Shown: positions 27,299-37,636, numbered from the stretch's first letter. The stretch is DNA of 64,000 bases from Maribacter antarcticus DSM 21422 (GCF_000621125.1 NZ_JHZC01000017.1:41623-105622), one strand, 5' to 3'. The notes: generated from the sequence alone by a model not told the origin. Translations and numbers: made by a program.

Positions 27299-28485
27299 TC
27301 ACATTTAAAGAAGCATATCAAAAAGTATTAGCCCATCCATTGGATTTGGGAAATGAGGTGGTTCCCTTATTAGTCTCACATGGAAGAATTCTAGCAGCCT
27401 CTATTGTGGCTGATAGGGATTTTCCTCCGTTCAATAGAGCTACTAAAGACGGTATTGCCATCAACTATGCAACCTTGGAGGGGGGAAGGACCACACTCAA
27501 AATTGAAGGTGTAGCAAGCGCAGGAATGCCACAACAGAAGCTATTTGATAAGCACGCTTGCTTGGAAGTAATGACGGGCGCTGTGGTGCCGCTTGAGACG
27601 GATACCGTTATCATGTATGAGCATCTTGCTATTAAAAACGGATGGGTTACTATAGAAAAGGAGGTACAGAAGGGGCAAAACATTCATTACCAAGGTAGTG
27701 ACGAGGCCCAAGGCGCAGCTCTTTTGGCGAAAGGCAAACGAATCGCTTCGGCTGATATTGGCGTCATGGCTTCGGTTGGTGCCGCTAGCGTATCTGTAAA
27801 GGCGGTACCTAAAGTATGTGCCATATCTACGGGTAATGAATTGGTAGATGTGCATCAGATACCAGCACCCCACCAGATTCGTAAATCAAATAGCATTACC
27901 TTACAAGTAGCCTTGTCCAAGGTAAATATAGCGGCATCTACCTTACATTTAAAAGATGAGAAAAAAGACATAGAAGAAGGGCTAAAAATGGCACTACAGA
28001 AGAACGACGTTTTGTTATTGAGTGGAGGTGTGTCCAAAGGAAAGTTTGATTTTATACCAGAGGTTATGGATGCTTTGGGGGTAGAAAAAGTGTTTCACCG
28101 CGTGGCGCAGCGGCCTGGAAAACCATTTTGGTTTGGCGTGCATCACGAATACAAAACGGTAATTTTTTCATTTCCAGGCAATCCGGTATCTACCTTTGCT
28201 AATTACCATTTATATTTTCTGGCGTGGCTGCATACCTCATGGAAAATCCCTGTGGAAACACATCACGCAGTTTTAGGGGCAACAGTTACAATACAAGGGT
28301 CCTTAACGCGCTTTATTCAAGTGGAAACCTATTGGAATAATGCGAGATTATGTACTAAGCCGATTACCGAAAATGGCTCAGGGGATTTAACAAGTCTGGC
28401 CAAGGCTGATGGTTTTGTCTGTCTAGAACCAAGGGATGCTGCTTATGAAGAAGGGGAGTTAGTCCCTTTCGTTCCTACGCGATAA
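27295..28485 (+). CDS. moeA: Molybdopterin molybdenumtransferase
   Basis: 396 residues. Family motifs are 'DRDFPPFNRATKDGIAINY' near residue 40, 'EVMTGAVVPLETDTVIMYE', 'VCAISTGNELVD', 'LLSGGVSKGKFDFIPEVMD' and 'FSFPGNPVSTFANYHLY'. It inserts molybdate into adenylated molybdopterin. The adenylating partner (MogA/MoaB) is not found in this cluster. It overlaps the TSUP gene by ATGA at the start, and its last 27 bases overlap the 3' end of the convergent amidase gene. Confidence 0.95.
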   Translation: MITFKEAYQKVLAHPLDLGNEVVPLLVSHGRILAASIVADRDFPPFNRATKDGIAINYATLEGGRTTLKIEGVASAGMPQQKLFDKHACLEVMTGAVVPLETDTVIMYEHLAIKNGWVTIEKEVQKGQNIHYQGSDEAQGAALLAKGKRIASADIGVMASVGAASVSVKAVPKVCAISTGNELVDVHQIPAPHQIRKSNSITLQVALSKVNIAASTLHLKDEKKDIEEGLKMALQKNDVLLLSGGVSKGKFDFIPEVMDALGVEKVFHRVAQRPGKPFWFGVHHEYKTVIFSFPGNPVSTFANYHLYFLAWLHTSWKIPVETHHAVLGATVTIQGSLTRFIQVETYWNNARLCTKPITENGSGDLTSLAKADGFVCLEPRDAAYEEGELVPFVPTR

Positions 28486-30009
28486 ATCAGGTGTTCTCCG
28501 ATGTTTTGTCCCTTGCTCATAGGCATAGGTTAATCTAATTAGGGTGGGCTCATCATACATCCGGCCTAAAAATTGTAATCCTGCGGGAAGGTTTCCAGTT
28601 ATAAAACCCATGGGGACCGTAAAGGCTGGCTGTCCCGTATGTGGACTTATTATCTGACTGTTGTCTCCTTTGTATTCCTCTTGAAAAAAATCAATTCTTG
28701 CAGGTGGTTGGTTCCAAGAAGGATAAACAATAGCATCCAATTTTAAGGAATCCATTAGCTGCTCAATCGCCTCACGGAACGCGATACGTTTCGTATCCGT
28801 GTAGGCATCCAAACACGGGATTTCTGAATTTTCCCATCTGCCGCTGTTGGCCGCATTCCGTTCCAATCGCTCTCTAGTATAGTCAGATTTGGTGCCAACG
28901 TTTATGATGTCCTGTACCGTTGTTAAAGTATCATTTTTCACATAGTCGGCCAGGAAGGTTTCTACATCTATTGTGAAGCTTGCACACCATTGACTTTGGC
29001 GTAATGTTGCAAAATCAGGAACAATCACAGTATCAATTACAGTAGCGCCTAATGCCTCTAAATCCAATAATGATTTTTCAAATAAGGCTTTTATTTCCGG
29101 ATGTGTGTCATCATCACTTAGCGCGCTAAGTACGCCTATTCTAGCGCCCGTAAGCCCGTCTTTCAAAAGAAACTGACTATAGTTGTCAGGGATGTTTCCT
29201 TCCGAGTATTTGGTAAGCGGGTCTTTTGGGTCATAACCCGCCATCACTTCCAATACTCTAGTAGCATCTGCAACCGTTCTGGCCATAGGGCCTGCAATAT
29301 CATTTCTTAAATAGAGGGGAACAATGGCACTTCTACTTACTAATCCCAAGGTGGCGCGAAACCCAACTAGCGCAGTATGTGCTGCAGGTCCTCTAACAGA
29401 ATTACCTGTATCTGTCCCAAGGCCGATAGTGCCAAAGTTAGCGGCAACTGCCGCTGCTGTTCCCCCACTGGAGCCTGCAGGAACATAGTCTAAATTATAT
29501 GGATTTCTGGTCGTACCTGCTGTGGAACTTTCGGTATGCATGGGGCTAAAGGCCCATTCAGCCATGTTGGATTTGGCTAGTATAATAGCACCCGCATCCA
29601 CCAATTTTTTGATGATAAACGCATCTTCCTCAGGTATATACCCCTGCAAGGCCAAGGAACCTGCCGTAGTGGATATCCCTGCAGTATTAATATTGTCTTT
29701 TATGATGATGGGAATGCCATGTAAGGGGCGTAAGACACCAGTTTTTGCAAATTCCTCATCTAGCGCCTTTGCAACGGCAAGTGCCTTTGGGTTGAGGGTG
29801 GTAATGGCATTGATACTACTATCCAGTTCTTCAATCCGCTGCAGGTAGGCATTGACCAATTCACTACTCGTATAGGTGCTTTCTTGATACGCCTTGTGTA
29901 TGTCTGCAATCGTCAATTCAGATACGCAAATACGTGCTATGAGGTGTTGCTCTTCGCATGAATTAAGCGCACATAGAAAAAATAGTATAATGATTTTTGA
30001 TGCATTCAT
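28459..30009 (-). CDS. Amidase-signature family lipoprotein
   Basis: 516 residues from the ATG at 30009; an upstream in-frame TTG is less likely. The signal peptide MNASKIIILFFLCALNSC ends at lipobox Cys18. The amidase-signature triad is visible: Lys in 'GIPIIIKDNINTAG', the cis-Ser in the segment after 'AGTTRNPYNLDYVPAGSSGG' and the nucleophile Ser in 'GLGTDTGNSVRGPAAHT'. Such enzymes hydrolyse carboxamides; periplasmic members act on unknown amides, and this is not a GatA subunit because it is exported and has no GatB/C nearby. Its tail overlaps the convergent moeA by 27 bases. Confidence 0.92.
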   Translation of the reverse strand: MNASKIIILFFLCALNSCEEQHLIARICVSELTIADIHKAYQESTYTSSELVNAYLQRIEELDSSINAITTLNPKALAVAKALDEEFAKTGVLRPLHGIPIIIKDNINTAGISTTAGSLALQGYIPEEDAFIIKKLVDAGAIILAKSNMAEWAFSPMHTESSTAGTTRNPYNLDYVPAGSSGGTAAAVAANFGTIGLGTDTGNSVRGPAAHTALVGFRATLGLVSRSAIVPLYLRNDIAGPMARTVADATRVLEVMAGYDPKDPLTKYSEGNIPDNYSQFLLKDGLTGARIGVLSALSDDDTHPEIKALFEKSLLDLEALGATVIDTVIVPDFATLRQSQWCASFTIDVETFLADYVKNDTLTTVQDIINVGTKSDYTRERLERNAANSGRWENSEIPCLDAYTDTKRIAFREAIEQLMDSLKLDAIVYPSWNQPPARIDFFQEEYKGDNSQIISPHTGQPAFTVPMGFITGNLPAGLQFLGRMYDEPTLIRLTYAYEQGTKHRRTPDLSRRNERD

Positions 30010-30211
30010 ATTTAAAGTTAATAAATTCAAATTTTAAACTGTACTAATTCCTATAATGCTCTCATTTTCAACCTATTCTAGGAAATGAGCAAAAGTTATT
30101 TTTTTAGTTTACGATTTTATCATTTTAGTTTTAGGGCTACAGCATGGGTAAGGTTTAAAAGAAGCACAACAACTAAAAGATGGAAGGGGACTATGTTTCC
30201 TTGCCTTTTCA

Positions 30212-31879
30212 TTAAAATAATCCCGAGATGGTTCCCTCACTATCCATATGAATATTTTCGGAGGAAGGCGCTGAAGGGAGGCCAGGCATTCTAAGCATAT
30301 TGCCAGCAATAGGAATTAGGAACCCTGCACCTGTAGCAATCTCAAACTCCCGAATATGGATATCAAAATTCTCAGGTCGGCCTAGTAGCGTATCGTTATC
30401 GCTTATGCTTTTTTGGGTTTTTGCCATACAAATAGGCAGTTTCCCGTAGCCTAAAGCTTCAAATCGTTTTAGTTGTCTTTTGGCAACTGCACTAAGTACT
30501 ATGTTTTTTGCTCCGTAAATCGTCCTACAAATTTTTTCAATTTTTAATAAGGGTTCGTCTTCCAGATGGTAGGTAGGTTTAAAATTAGCTGTGCAGGTTT
30601 CGGCCGCTGCTACTACTTTTTCGGCCAATTCGGAACAGCCTTTTCCACCATCTGCCCAACCATAACTTAACGCTACAGGGACGCCAAGTTTTTTACAATG
30701 GTCATAAATCAATTCTTTTTCAGCTTCGGTGTCGCTGGTAAATGCATTTACAGAGACGACTACAGGCAATCCAAAGCTTTGTATACTTTCAATATGTCGT
30801 TCTAGGTTGGGCATTCCGTTCTTTAGCGCAGCTAGGTCTTCTTCACTTAAGCTATTAAGGGGCTTCCCTCCGTGATACTTCAAGGCTCTAATCGTGGCGA
30901 CAATCACAACAGCCTTTGGTGATAGCTTCGCTTTTCTACATTTTATATTCAAGAACTTTTCAGCACCCAAATCGGCTGCGAAACCTGCTTCGGTAACGAC
31001 ATACTCCCCTAGGCTCATTCCCATTTTTGTAGCAATGATCGAATTGGTTCCCTGAGCGATATTCGCAAAGGGTCCTCCATGTATAATTGCGGGGTTTCCC
31101 TCCAAGGTTTGCACTAAGTTTGGTTTGATGGCATCTTTTAGTAAAACGGCCATGGCACCGGCGGCTTTTAGCTCTTTGGCATAAACAGCAGTTCCTTCAA
31201 AGGTATCGCCTACATAGATGTTCGCACACATCTCCTGTAGGTTTTCTAAGTTGTTACACAAACATAAAATGGCCATAATTTCTGAAGCGGCTGTAATATT
31301 GAATCCCGTCTCCCTAGGAATTCCACCTGCTTTACCTCCCAATGCCGTAATTATGTTTCGTAGGGCACGGTCGTTCATATCCATACAGCGTTTCCAGAGT
31401 ACGGTACGTGGGTCTATGCCAAGGCTTTTGGTCTTGCTTTGTATATTGTTGTCTATGAGTGCGGCGAGTAGATTATTGGCCATAGCTATGGCATGAAAAT
31501 CTCCAGTAAAATGCAGATTGATATCCACCATTGGAATTACTTGACTCCACCCACCACCAGCAGCACCCCCTTTTATTCCGAAAACAGGACCTAAACTCGG
31601 CTCTCTTAAAACGACAACGGACTTTTTGCCAATATGGTTTAATCCATCGTTTAGACCAATGGACGTGGTTGTTTTTCCTTCTCCGGCAGGGGTTGGCGTT
31701 ATGGCCGTAACCAAGATGAGCTTACTTTTGCAAACCTGCTCGTCGTTTATTAAACTCAGCGGTAGCTTTGCCTTTTCATTCCCGTAATATTCCAAATCGG
31801 CTTCTTGGATATCTATTTTCTTAGCTACTTCTCTTATGTGCGCTCCTGTAACTTTCTGTGCAATTTCTATGTCTGTCAT
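30212..31879 (-). CDS. fhs: Formate-tetrahydrofolate ligase
   Basis: A 555-residue cytoplasmic enzyme, the usual family length. The ATP-binding loop is in 'TPTPAGEGKTTTSIGLNDGL' near residue 65. Further motifs are 'REPSLGPVFGIKGGAAGGG', 'HFTGDFHAIAMANNLLAALI' and 'VVSVNAFTSDTEAE'. It forms 10-formyl-tetrahydrofolate from formate and ATP for purine synthesis and one-carbon flow. It stands alone between the amidase (182 bases downstream) and the sulfatase (183 bases upstream). No riboswitch is recognised in the upstream gap. Confidence 0.97.
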   Translation of the reverse strand: MTDIEIAQKVTGAHIREVAKKIDIQEADLEYYGNEKAKLPLSLINDEQVCKSKLILVTAITPTPAGEGKTTTSIGLNDGLNHIGKKSVVVLREPSLGPVFGIKGGAAGGGWSQVIPMVDINLHFTGDFHAIAMANNLLAALIDNNIQSKTKSLGIDPRTVLWKRCMDMNDRALRNIITALGGKAGGIPRETGFNITAASEIMAILCLCNNLENLQEMCANIYVGDTFEGTAVYAKELKAAGAMAVLLKDAIKPNLVQTLEGNPAIIHGGPFANIAQGTNSIIATKMGMSLGEYVVTEAGFAADLGAEKFLNIKCRKAKLSPKAVVIVATIRALKYHGGKPLNSLSEEDLAALKNGMPNLERHIESIQSFGLPVVVSVNAFTSDTEAEKELIYDHCKKLGVPVALSYGWADGGKGCSELAEKVVAAAETCTANFKPTYHLEDEPLLKIEKICRTIYGAKNIVLSAVAKRQLKRFEALGYGKLPICMAKTQKSISDNDTLLGRPENFDIHIREFEIATGAGFLIPIAGNMLRMPGLPSAPSSENIHMDSEGTISGLF

Positions 31880-32062
31880 TTTAGTTTTTTCTTTGCGTTT
31901 AGAATAAGCGGCTTTGCGTTGGTGTTGGCAGCTTGAAACCTAGGGTAAAGCATAGCGAACCTTTTATCCTGTATACGGAGTCCACTTTTAAATTTTCCGT
32001 ACTTCGAAAATAAGGATAAAACACTCAGATTTATACGTGCTATCTATGTTTGTACCCCGTGA

Positions 32063-33376
32063 TTATTGTTGCTTATCCCAAGCAGGATGTTTTTTCAATT
32101 CGTTCGTTAAGGTTTGTTTAATATGCAGCTCCTCTTCTGTTAGTACGTCTGAAAGTAAGGGTGTTTCTTCTAACTTGTCCTTGGCTAGATTAAAAAATTT
32201 ACCATCTTGATAGAGTTTGTATTCCGTTGTTCTTACGAACTGATTCCGATATTGATTCACTCGCTTACCCCATTGTGGGTCATAATGAACAAAGCTTGAT
32301 TCTCGTGGATTATGTGCTTCCCCTTTTAGTAGCGGGTAGAAGCTTTGTCCGTCAGATGTTGTCTCTTTATCAACAATAGCTGCAAAGGTTGGAAAGAAAT
32401 CACTGAATTCGATTAACTCATTATAAACCGTTCCTTTATCCATCTTTTCTGGCCAAGAAATCACCAAAGGAACATGTGTGCCGGCATCTATGGTATTGCC
32501 CTTTGCACCTCTTACCCTGCCTTCTTTAGTGTCCGAATATACACTTGGGTGGGTGCCATTGTCCCCGGTAAAGATTAGAATAGTGTTTTTATCTAGGTTT
32601 AATTCTACAAGCTTGGTATGTATTCTCCCAACTATTTTATCGGTGTATGAAACCATATCTTTAAAGTAGGTCGTGTCATTTTTAGTTCTTAACTCGGTAT
32701 TTACCCAATCTTTGGAGTCAGGAGTGGGAACAAAGGGGTCGTGCACTAAAACCATGGGGTAATAAATGAAAAAGGGTTGCTCCTTTTTTCGCTCTATAAA
32801 GTCAAGAATGTAATTTGCAAATAGTTCAGGCCCATAATCGGTGCTTTTACTTTCTAGAAAAGCGCCATTTTGTTCAATCAAAGGATTGGCATACCTACTT
32901 CCTCTTTTTGTTAATTGCCACAAGCAGTATTCATCAAATCCAAACTGAATTGGTTTTGTGCTATCCTCCCAATTTGGAATTTCGTCTTTATGAGATTGTC
33001 CGTTCAGTTGCCACTTCCCAGCAACACAGGTGGCATAACCTGCCTCTTTCATTAAATTACCAAAGGTGTACTGGTTGGTGTTCAAATTAGCAAAATAGTC
33101 GTAGTTGCGATAGTTGTACAATCCCGTCATTATTTTAACCCGAGAAGGGGTGCAAAGGGGTTGCGAGATTGCTTTTGAAAAGCGGATACCATTACTAGCC
33201 AAACGGTCAAGATTAGGGGTATGGTATGATGTAGCGCCATTGACACTTAAAGACTCATAACCCATATCATCTGCCATAATAAGAATGATGTTGGGCCTGT
33301 CTTTTACGCTTACAGATATACAGGAAGAGAGTGCTAGGGCAAAAATAGGGAGTAGTAGTGCTACTTGTTTTTTCAT
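32063..33376 (-). CDS. Arylsulfatase-type sulfatase, lipoprotein
   Basis: 437 residues from the ATG at 33376. The signal peptide MKKQVALLLPIFALALSSC ends at lipobox Cys19. The formylglycine signature is CTPSR at residues 75-79, followed by 'VKIMTGLYNYRNY'. The metal-binding 'NIILIMADDMGYESL' is at about 29-43 and 'FTGDNGTHPSVYSD' further on. Cys75 must be converted to formylglycine by a separate maturase, not visible here. It probably removes sulfate from a marine polysaccharide, but no SusC/SusD pair is adjacent, so the substrate is open. Confidence 0.93.
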   Translation of the reverse strand: MKKQVALLLPIFALALSSCISVSVKDRPNIILIMADDMGYESLSVNGATSYHTPNLDRLASNGIRFSKAISQPLCTPSRVKIMTGLYNYRNYDYFANLNTNQYTFGNLMKEAGYATCVAGKWQLNGQSHKDEIPNWEDSTKPIQFGFDEYCLWQLTKRGSRYANPLIEQNGAFLESKSTDYGPELFANYILDFIERKKEQPFFIYYPMVLVHDPFVPTPDSKDWVNTELRTKNDTTYFKDMVSYTDKIVGRIHTKLVELNLDKNTILIFTGDNGTHPSVYSDTKEGRVRGAKGNTIDAGTHVPLVISWPEKMDKGTVYNELIEFSDFFPTFAAIVDKETTSDGQSFYPLLKGEAHNPRESSFVHYDPQWGKRVNQYRNQFVRTTEYKLYQDGKFFNLAKDKLEETPLLSDVLTEEELHIKQTLTNELKKHPAWDKQQ

Positions 33377-33997
33377 GGACACTGGAGTTTTAAACTTTGT
33401 TATTATTTTAGTTTTGAGAATAGGTCAAATTTATAAATACAGTGGGCATATTAAAAATACATAAACCTTTTGATTTTTCCCAAAGCCTGCATGGCTTAGC
33501 TATTCTGTTAGCAACAGTGCTTTTGCAGGAGCTACTCAGGTTTTGGTAGCTTCTTGTAAGTAAAAATTGCGTATTTCTGCCTAATTATAAAGAAGTTTGT
33601 ACATGGATTAAGAAGCCTTTCTTTGCTTATTTAAGCGCTTTTATAATAGTTAGATGCAGCTTGGTATTTCATCTACGCACAGCTGTTCAGTCCCATCTAA
33701 TCAAGAGTGCTTTAGTCCGACTTCATGCAGCTTATAAATCGTTAATTCTAAAATTATAAGGTATCTTTTATAAAAGATGGACACTCTTTCCACATAGAAG
33801 CTGTGGTTTTATTCGTTTTTTTAAGTTTGTTGTGTGCAAATTATGGTTACGCCGTGCTAGTAAATACCGGTAAGTTTAAAGCGCTGTCCTATTTATGTAG
33901 TGCATAAACAAGATTATTTATTTTTTGAATATCAAAATTTTTATGCGGTGGTTTGCAACTGACCTTCTAAAATTCAGTACTAATACTCTTAAGTTTT
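33377..33997. other. AT-rich intergenic region, no gene seen
   Basis: This 621-base gap contains no frame with coding character. It holds a perfect 16-base palindrome centred at 33770/33771 (ATCTTTTATAAAAGAT, 33763-33778) and several stop-rich stretches. It should contain the sulfatase promoter near its left end; no clear -33/-7 pair is convincing. Confidence 0.5.
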
Positions 33998-36900
33998 TTA
34001 GCTATTTTTAGCACTAGCGACTTTTTTTAAGTGTTTATTTACGGTTGTCATTAAAACGTTTGTAGAGATAGGTTTGGATATGTAATCATTAAAACCAGCC
34101 TTCAATAATTTTTCTTTATCTCCGGACATAGCCAAACCTGTTTGGGCAATTATTGGTACTTCTTTATTTGTTTTTCTTATTTCCTCTAATGCCCTATCTC
34201 CGTTCATTTCAGGCATGTTGATGTCCATTAACACTAAATCTATAGCAGCGTTTTGGTTTACTAGTTCAACAGCTTCTTTTCCGTTAAAAGCACGTAAAAT
34301 GGAGCAGTTAAAATCTGAAAGACATGCCTTTAAATACATAAAGCTAAACTCGTCATCTTCAGCTATTAATAGTGTAAAATGGCCACTCTCAAGAGCCGTG
34401 TCGCTATGATCCAAAACCACCTTTGTGTCAGTAGTTACATTTTCGTAGGGGATTGTAAAGAAAAATGTTGAACCTACTCCTGTTTGAGAATCTACCCACA
34501 CGTCGCCGCCAAGAATATTAACGAGACCTTTCACAATTGACAAGCCCAATCCCACCCCATGATTATGAGTCTGTTCTAGTTTACCTTGCCTAAATCTGTT
34601 GAAAATGTTCCTTTGTTCTTCAATTTCAATTCCAACGCCAGAATCCTTAACATAAAATTTAAGTTCGCTGTTAGCTAGGAAATATCCAAATTCTATCTCC
34701 CCTTTTTTAGTGAATTTTATTGCGTTCTCCAATAAATTAGACAATACCTGAACCAATTTATTTGTGTCTATTTTTACACTACTGTCTTTATCTCCCAATC
34801 CTTTTTTGATTTGAAGTTTAATGCCTGTATTCTTTAGTTTAATAGCATATTTTGAATAGAGCTCATCAATAAGAATGTTGATATTAGAAGAAGAGGTGTT
34901 AATGGTAATAACATTAGATTCAATCTTTGAAATATCTACAATGTTCGAAATGAAACTCAAAAGACGATTTCCTTCTTTTTCAATAAATTCTAAATAAGTG
35001 TCTTTCTTTTCATTAGAAATATTCTTTTCTTTTAATAATTCTGAAAATCCTAAAATACCGTTCATTGGAGTGCGGAGTTCATGACTCATATTTGCAAGAA
35101 ATGCTGATTTCAATCGGTCACTTTCCTCTGCTTTTTCTTTCGCCTTTATAAGTTCTATAGCTAATTTTTTTTGCTCGGTGATATCTTGGCTAGTACCTGC
35201 TAAGCTCACCACCTCACCAGTAGCACCCAATATAGGTTGACAAATGGCTCTTAATACTTTCTGCTCTCCATTGGTCAGCAGAACTCGATGCTCAATATCG
35301 TAAGGCGTTCCTAGCGTAGAAGCTTTTTCAATAGAACGTGTAAATAACTCTAAGTCATCGGTGTGTATTTGCTTAAGCATTGTATCAAATTCAGGAGGAG
35401 CATCTTTCTTTGGATCTAAACCCCAAATGTGAAACGTTTCATCCGACCATTCTATCTTTTGAGTGGTAAGGTTAAATAACCAGCTTCCAATATGTGCTAG
35501 TTTCTGCGCTTCATTTAAGGTATTGTTTACGTTATTAAGTTTTTCGTTTTGACTGTCTAATTCCTTTTGAATTAATTTTCTTTGGGTGATGTCCTGAGCT
35601 GTTCCGTAGCAGGATACAACTTTGTTATCATCATTCTTCTTAAAATTCCCCTTTGAAATTATATGCTTTATGGAGCCGTTCGAAGTGTAAATATCTAGCT
35701 CTATATCATAAGGGACTTTATTTTGAATGCAATTAATGAACGCTTGATTCATTATTTCAAAACTTTCTTTCGTATAAAATAATTCATGCTCAGAATATTT
35801 TGGTGCTTCTAGTTCATACGAACGTTCAAAAATATTAAATAATTCTTTTGACCATGTTATAGTATCAGTTTCAATATTATACTCCCAATTTCCTATATGC
35901 GACAATCTCTGTGCCTCATTTAATTTAGTATTTAAATTATATATTTTTTTATTTTGACTGTTTAACTCTTTTTGAATTATTTGTGCTTCGGTGATGTCTC
36001 GAATCGTACCAACAATAAACTTATTGTTATGTTCATCAACATATCTGGATTTTCTTGTGATAATGGTTAATTCATCACCACTCGCATTCGTTACGGTTTC
36101 CTCTTTTAAGATTTCTTGACCATCAGATAAAACCTGCCTGTCTATCTTTAGGAAGCCTTCCATCTGTTGATCTGGAAAATTTTCAGCCATTGTTGTGCCA
36201 ATTATTTTACTTTTGGAAACGCCTAAGAGTTTACAGAAAGAATCGTTCACTAACACTAATCTTAATTTATCATCTTTTACAAATACAGGGTCACCAATGT
36301 TGTTTATTATATTATTTAGATAATCTTTACTTTCCTCTGCTTTTTCTTTCGCTGTTATAAGTTCTGCACCTAATAGTTTTTGTACGGTAATATCTTGAGA
36401 AGTACCTACTAAACCTACCACCTCACCAGTAGCGCCCAATACAGGTTGACAAATGGCTCTTAACACTTTCTGTTCTCCATTGGTCAGCAAAACTCGATGC
36501 TCAATATCGTATGGCGTTCCTAGAGTAGAAGCTTTTTCAACAGAACGTGTTAATAATTTTAAGTCATCTATGTGTATTTGCTTAAGCATTGTATCAAATT
36601 CAAGGGGGGCATCTTTCTTTGGATTTAAACCCCACATGTGAAACATTTCATTTGACCATTTTATCTTTTGATTTGAAAGATTAAATATCCAGCTTCCAAC
36701 TTTTGCTAAAGTCTGCGCTTTATTTAATTCATTCTCTATCTTTTTTCTATCCGTTATATCTTGAGTCACACCAAATATTGTCCCTTTGTTTATCTGTAAG
36801 CCTATGATAATTAGATCTCTAATTTCATTATTCGGTCTAACAATTTTAAATTCAAATGAATCTACTATTTCGCCTTTTAATAATTGGCTAATCGCATGCT

Positions 36901-37636
36901 CCATCTTCTGTTTATCCTCTTCTAAAATTGTCTTACTTACGTTTTCACTAATAGGGTCAAATTCATCTTTTTTAACACCATAAATTCGATACATTTCATC
37001 AGACCATACCGCATTATCAGTTTCCCACTCCCATTCCCAACTCCCTATATTAGCAATTTTTTGAGCCTGCTCTAATTTTATTAAGGATTCCCTTTTGGCT
37101 GCTTCAGCTTCTTTTACTGCCTGAATACTTTGAATCGTAACTGGAACTGACTGTTGCTCTTTTTTTGTTTGAGGAATATGAATTGAAAATAACGCTGCGA
37201 ATTCATCTCCTTGTAGCGTTTTATAATTTACTTCTGATATAAACGATTTTTCATTATTCCATATTGATTCTATAAGGCTCAAGAACACTTTGTCTGCTCC
37301 GTCACCAAATGTAATCTGTATATTATTCAAAAATTCTTCATCACTTTTGGCTCCAAACAACTGTAAAGTAGCCTTATTGACACTATTAATTTTTAATTTT
37401 CCAATGAATGAAAATAAAACCTTGGGGTTCTTCTTTAAATATATTTTTATATTTGGAATATCAAGTTTTCTAAGTTTATCTATTTGTTCAAATATTAGTG
37501 TAAAATCTTCATTCCAAATAGAAATTGTGGCATTATCGAATAGGCGCTTATAGTCTTGGTCTATTTTTATTTCTGATTGCAATTGATTAATTCGCTCCTC
37601 TAATTCTTGATATGTAGGTTTTTTAATTGATTTCAT
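33998..37636 (-). CDS. Multi-PAS hybrid histidine kinase with C-terminal receiver
   Basis: A 1,212-residue cytoplasmic sensor without a transmembrane segment. A short coiled coil opens it; about six PAS/PAC units fill residues 25-835. HisKA has the phospho-acceptor His near 850 in 'FLANMSHELRTPMNGILGF'. HATPase_c (about 955-1070) has the N box 'QVLSNLLENAIKFT' and G boxes 'VKDSGVGIEIEEQ' and 'GVGLGLSIVKGLV'. The receiver (about 1085-1205) has the acceptor Asp near 1137 in 'DLVLMDINMPEMNGD'. Two PAS units are almost identical over about 120 residues, a recent internal duplication. No cognate regulator gene adjoins; large empty gaps flank both sides, so it is an orphan. Confidence 0.93.
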   Translation of the reverse strand: MKSIKKPTYQELEERINQLQSEIKIDQDYKRLFDNATISIWNEDFTLIFEQIDKLRKLDIPNIKIYLKKNPKVLFSFIGKLKINSVNKATLQLFGAKSDEEFLNNIQITFGDGADKVFLSLIESIWNNEKSFISEVNYKTLQGDEFAALFSIHIPQTKKEQQSVPVTIQSIQAVKEAEAAKRESLIKLEQAQKIANIGSWEWEWETDNAVWSDEMYRIYGVKKDEFDPISENVSKTILEEDKQKMEHAISQLLKGEIVDSFEFKIVRPNNEIRDLIIIGLQINKGTIFGVTQDITDRKKIENELNKAQTLAKVGSWIFNLSNQKIKWSNEMFHMWGLNPKKDAPLEFDTMLKQIHIDDLKLLTRSVEKASTLGTPYDIEHRVLLTNGEQKVLRAICQPVLGATGEVVGLVGTSQDITVQKLLGAELITAKEKAEESKDYLNNIINNIGDPVFVKDDKLRLVLVNDSFCKLLGVSKSKIIGTTMAENFPDQQMEGFLKIDRQVLSDGQEILKEETVTNASGDELTIITRKSRYVDEHNNKFIVGTIRDITEAQIIQKELNSQNKKIYNLNTKLNEAQRLSHIGNWEYNIETDTITWSKELFNIFERSYELEAPKYSEHELFYTKESFEIMNQAFINCIQNKVPYDIELDIYTSNGSIKHIISKGNFKKNDDNKVVSCYGTAQDITQRKLIQKELDSQNEKLNNVNNTLNEAQKLAHIGSWLFNLTTQKIEWSDETFHIWGLDPKKDAPPEFDTMLKQIHTDDLELFTRSIEKASTLGTPYDIEHRVLLTNGEQKVLRAICQPILGATGEVVSLAGTSQDITEQKKLAIELIKAKEKAEESDRLKSAFLANMSHELRTPMNGILGFSELLKEKNISNEKKDTYLEFIEKEGNRLLSFISNIVDISKIESNVITINTSSSNINILIDELYSKYAIKLKNTGIKLQIKKGLGDKDSSVKIDTNKLVQVLSNLLENAIKFTKKGEIEFGYFLANSELKFYVKDSGVGIEIEEQRNIFNRFRQGKLEQTHNHGVGLGLSIVKGLVNILGGDVWVDSQTGVGSTFFFTIPYENVTTDTKVVLDHSDTALESGHFTLLIAEDDEFSFMYLKACLSDFNCSILRAFNGKEAVELVNQNAAIDLVLMDINMPEMNGDRALEEIRKTNKEVPIIAQTGLAMSGDKEKLLKAGFNDYISKPISTNVLMTTVNKHLKKVASAKNS

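Noticed and set aside
30085..30294. Plus-strand 69-codon frame overlapping the 3' end of fhs
   Set aside because: It overlaps fhs coding sequence and has no start context or family pattern.
33763..33778. 16-base A/T palindrome as a terminator
   Set aside because: It has no loop or T run and is pure A/T except two pairs; no gene ends nearby.
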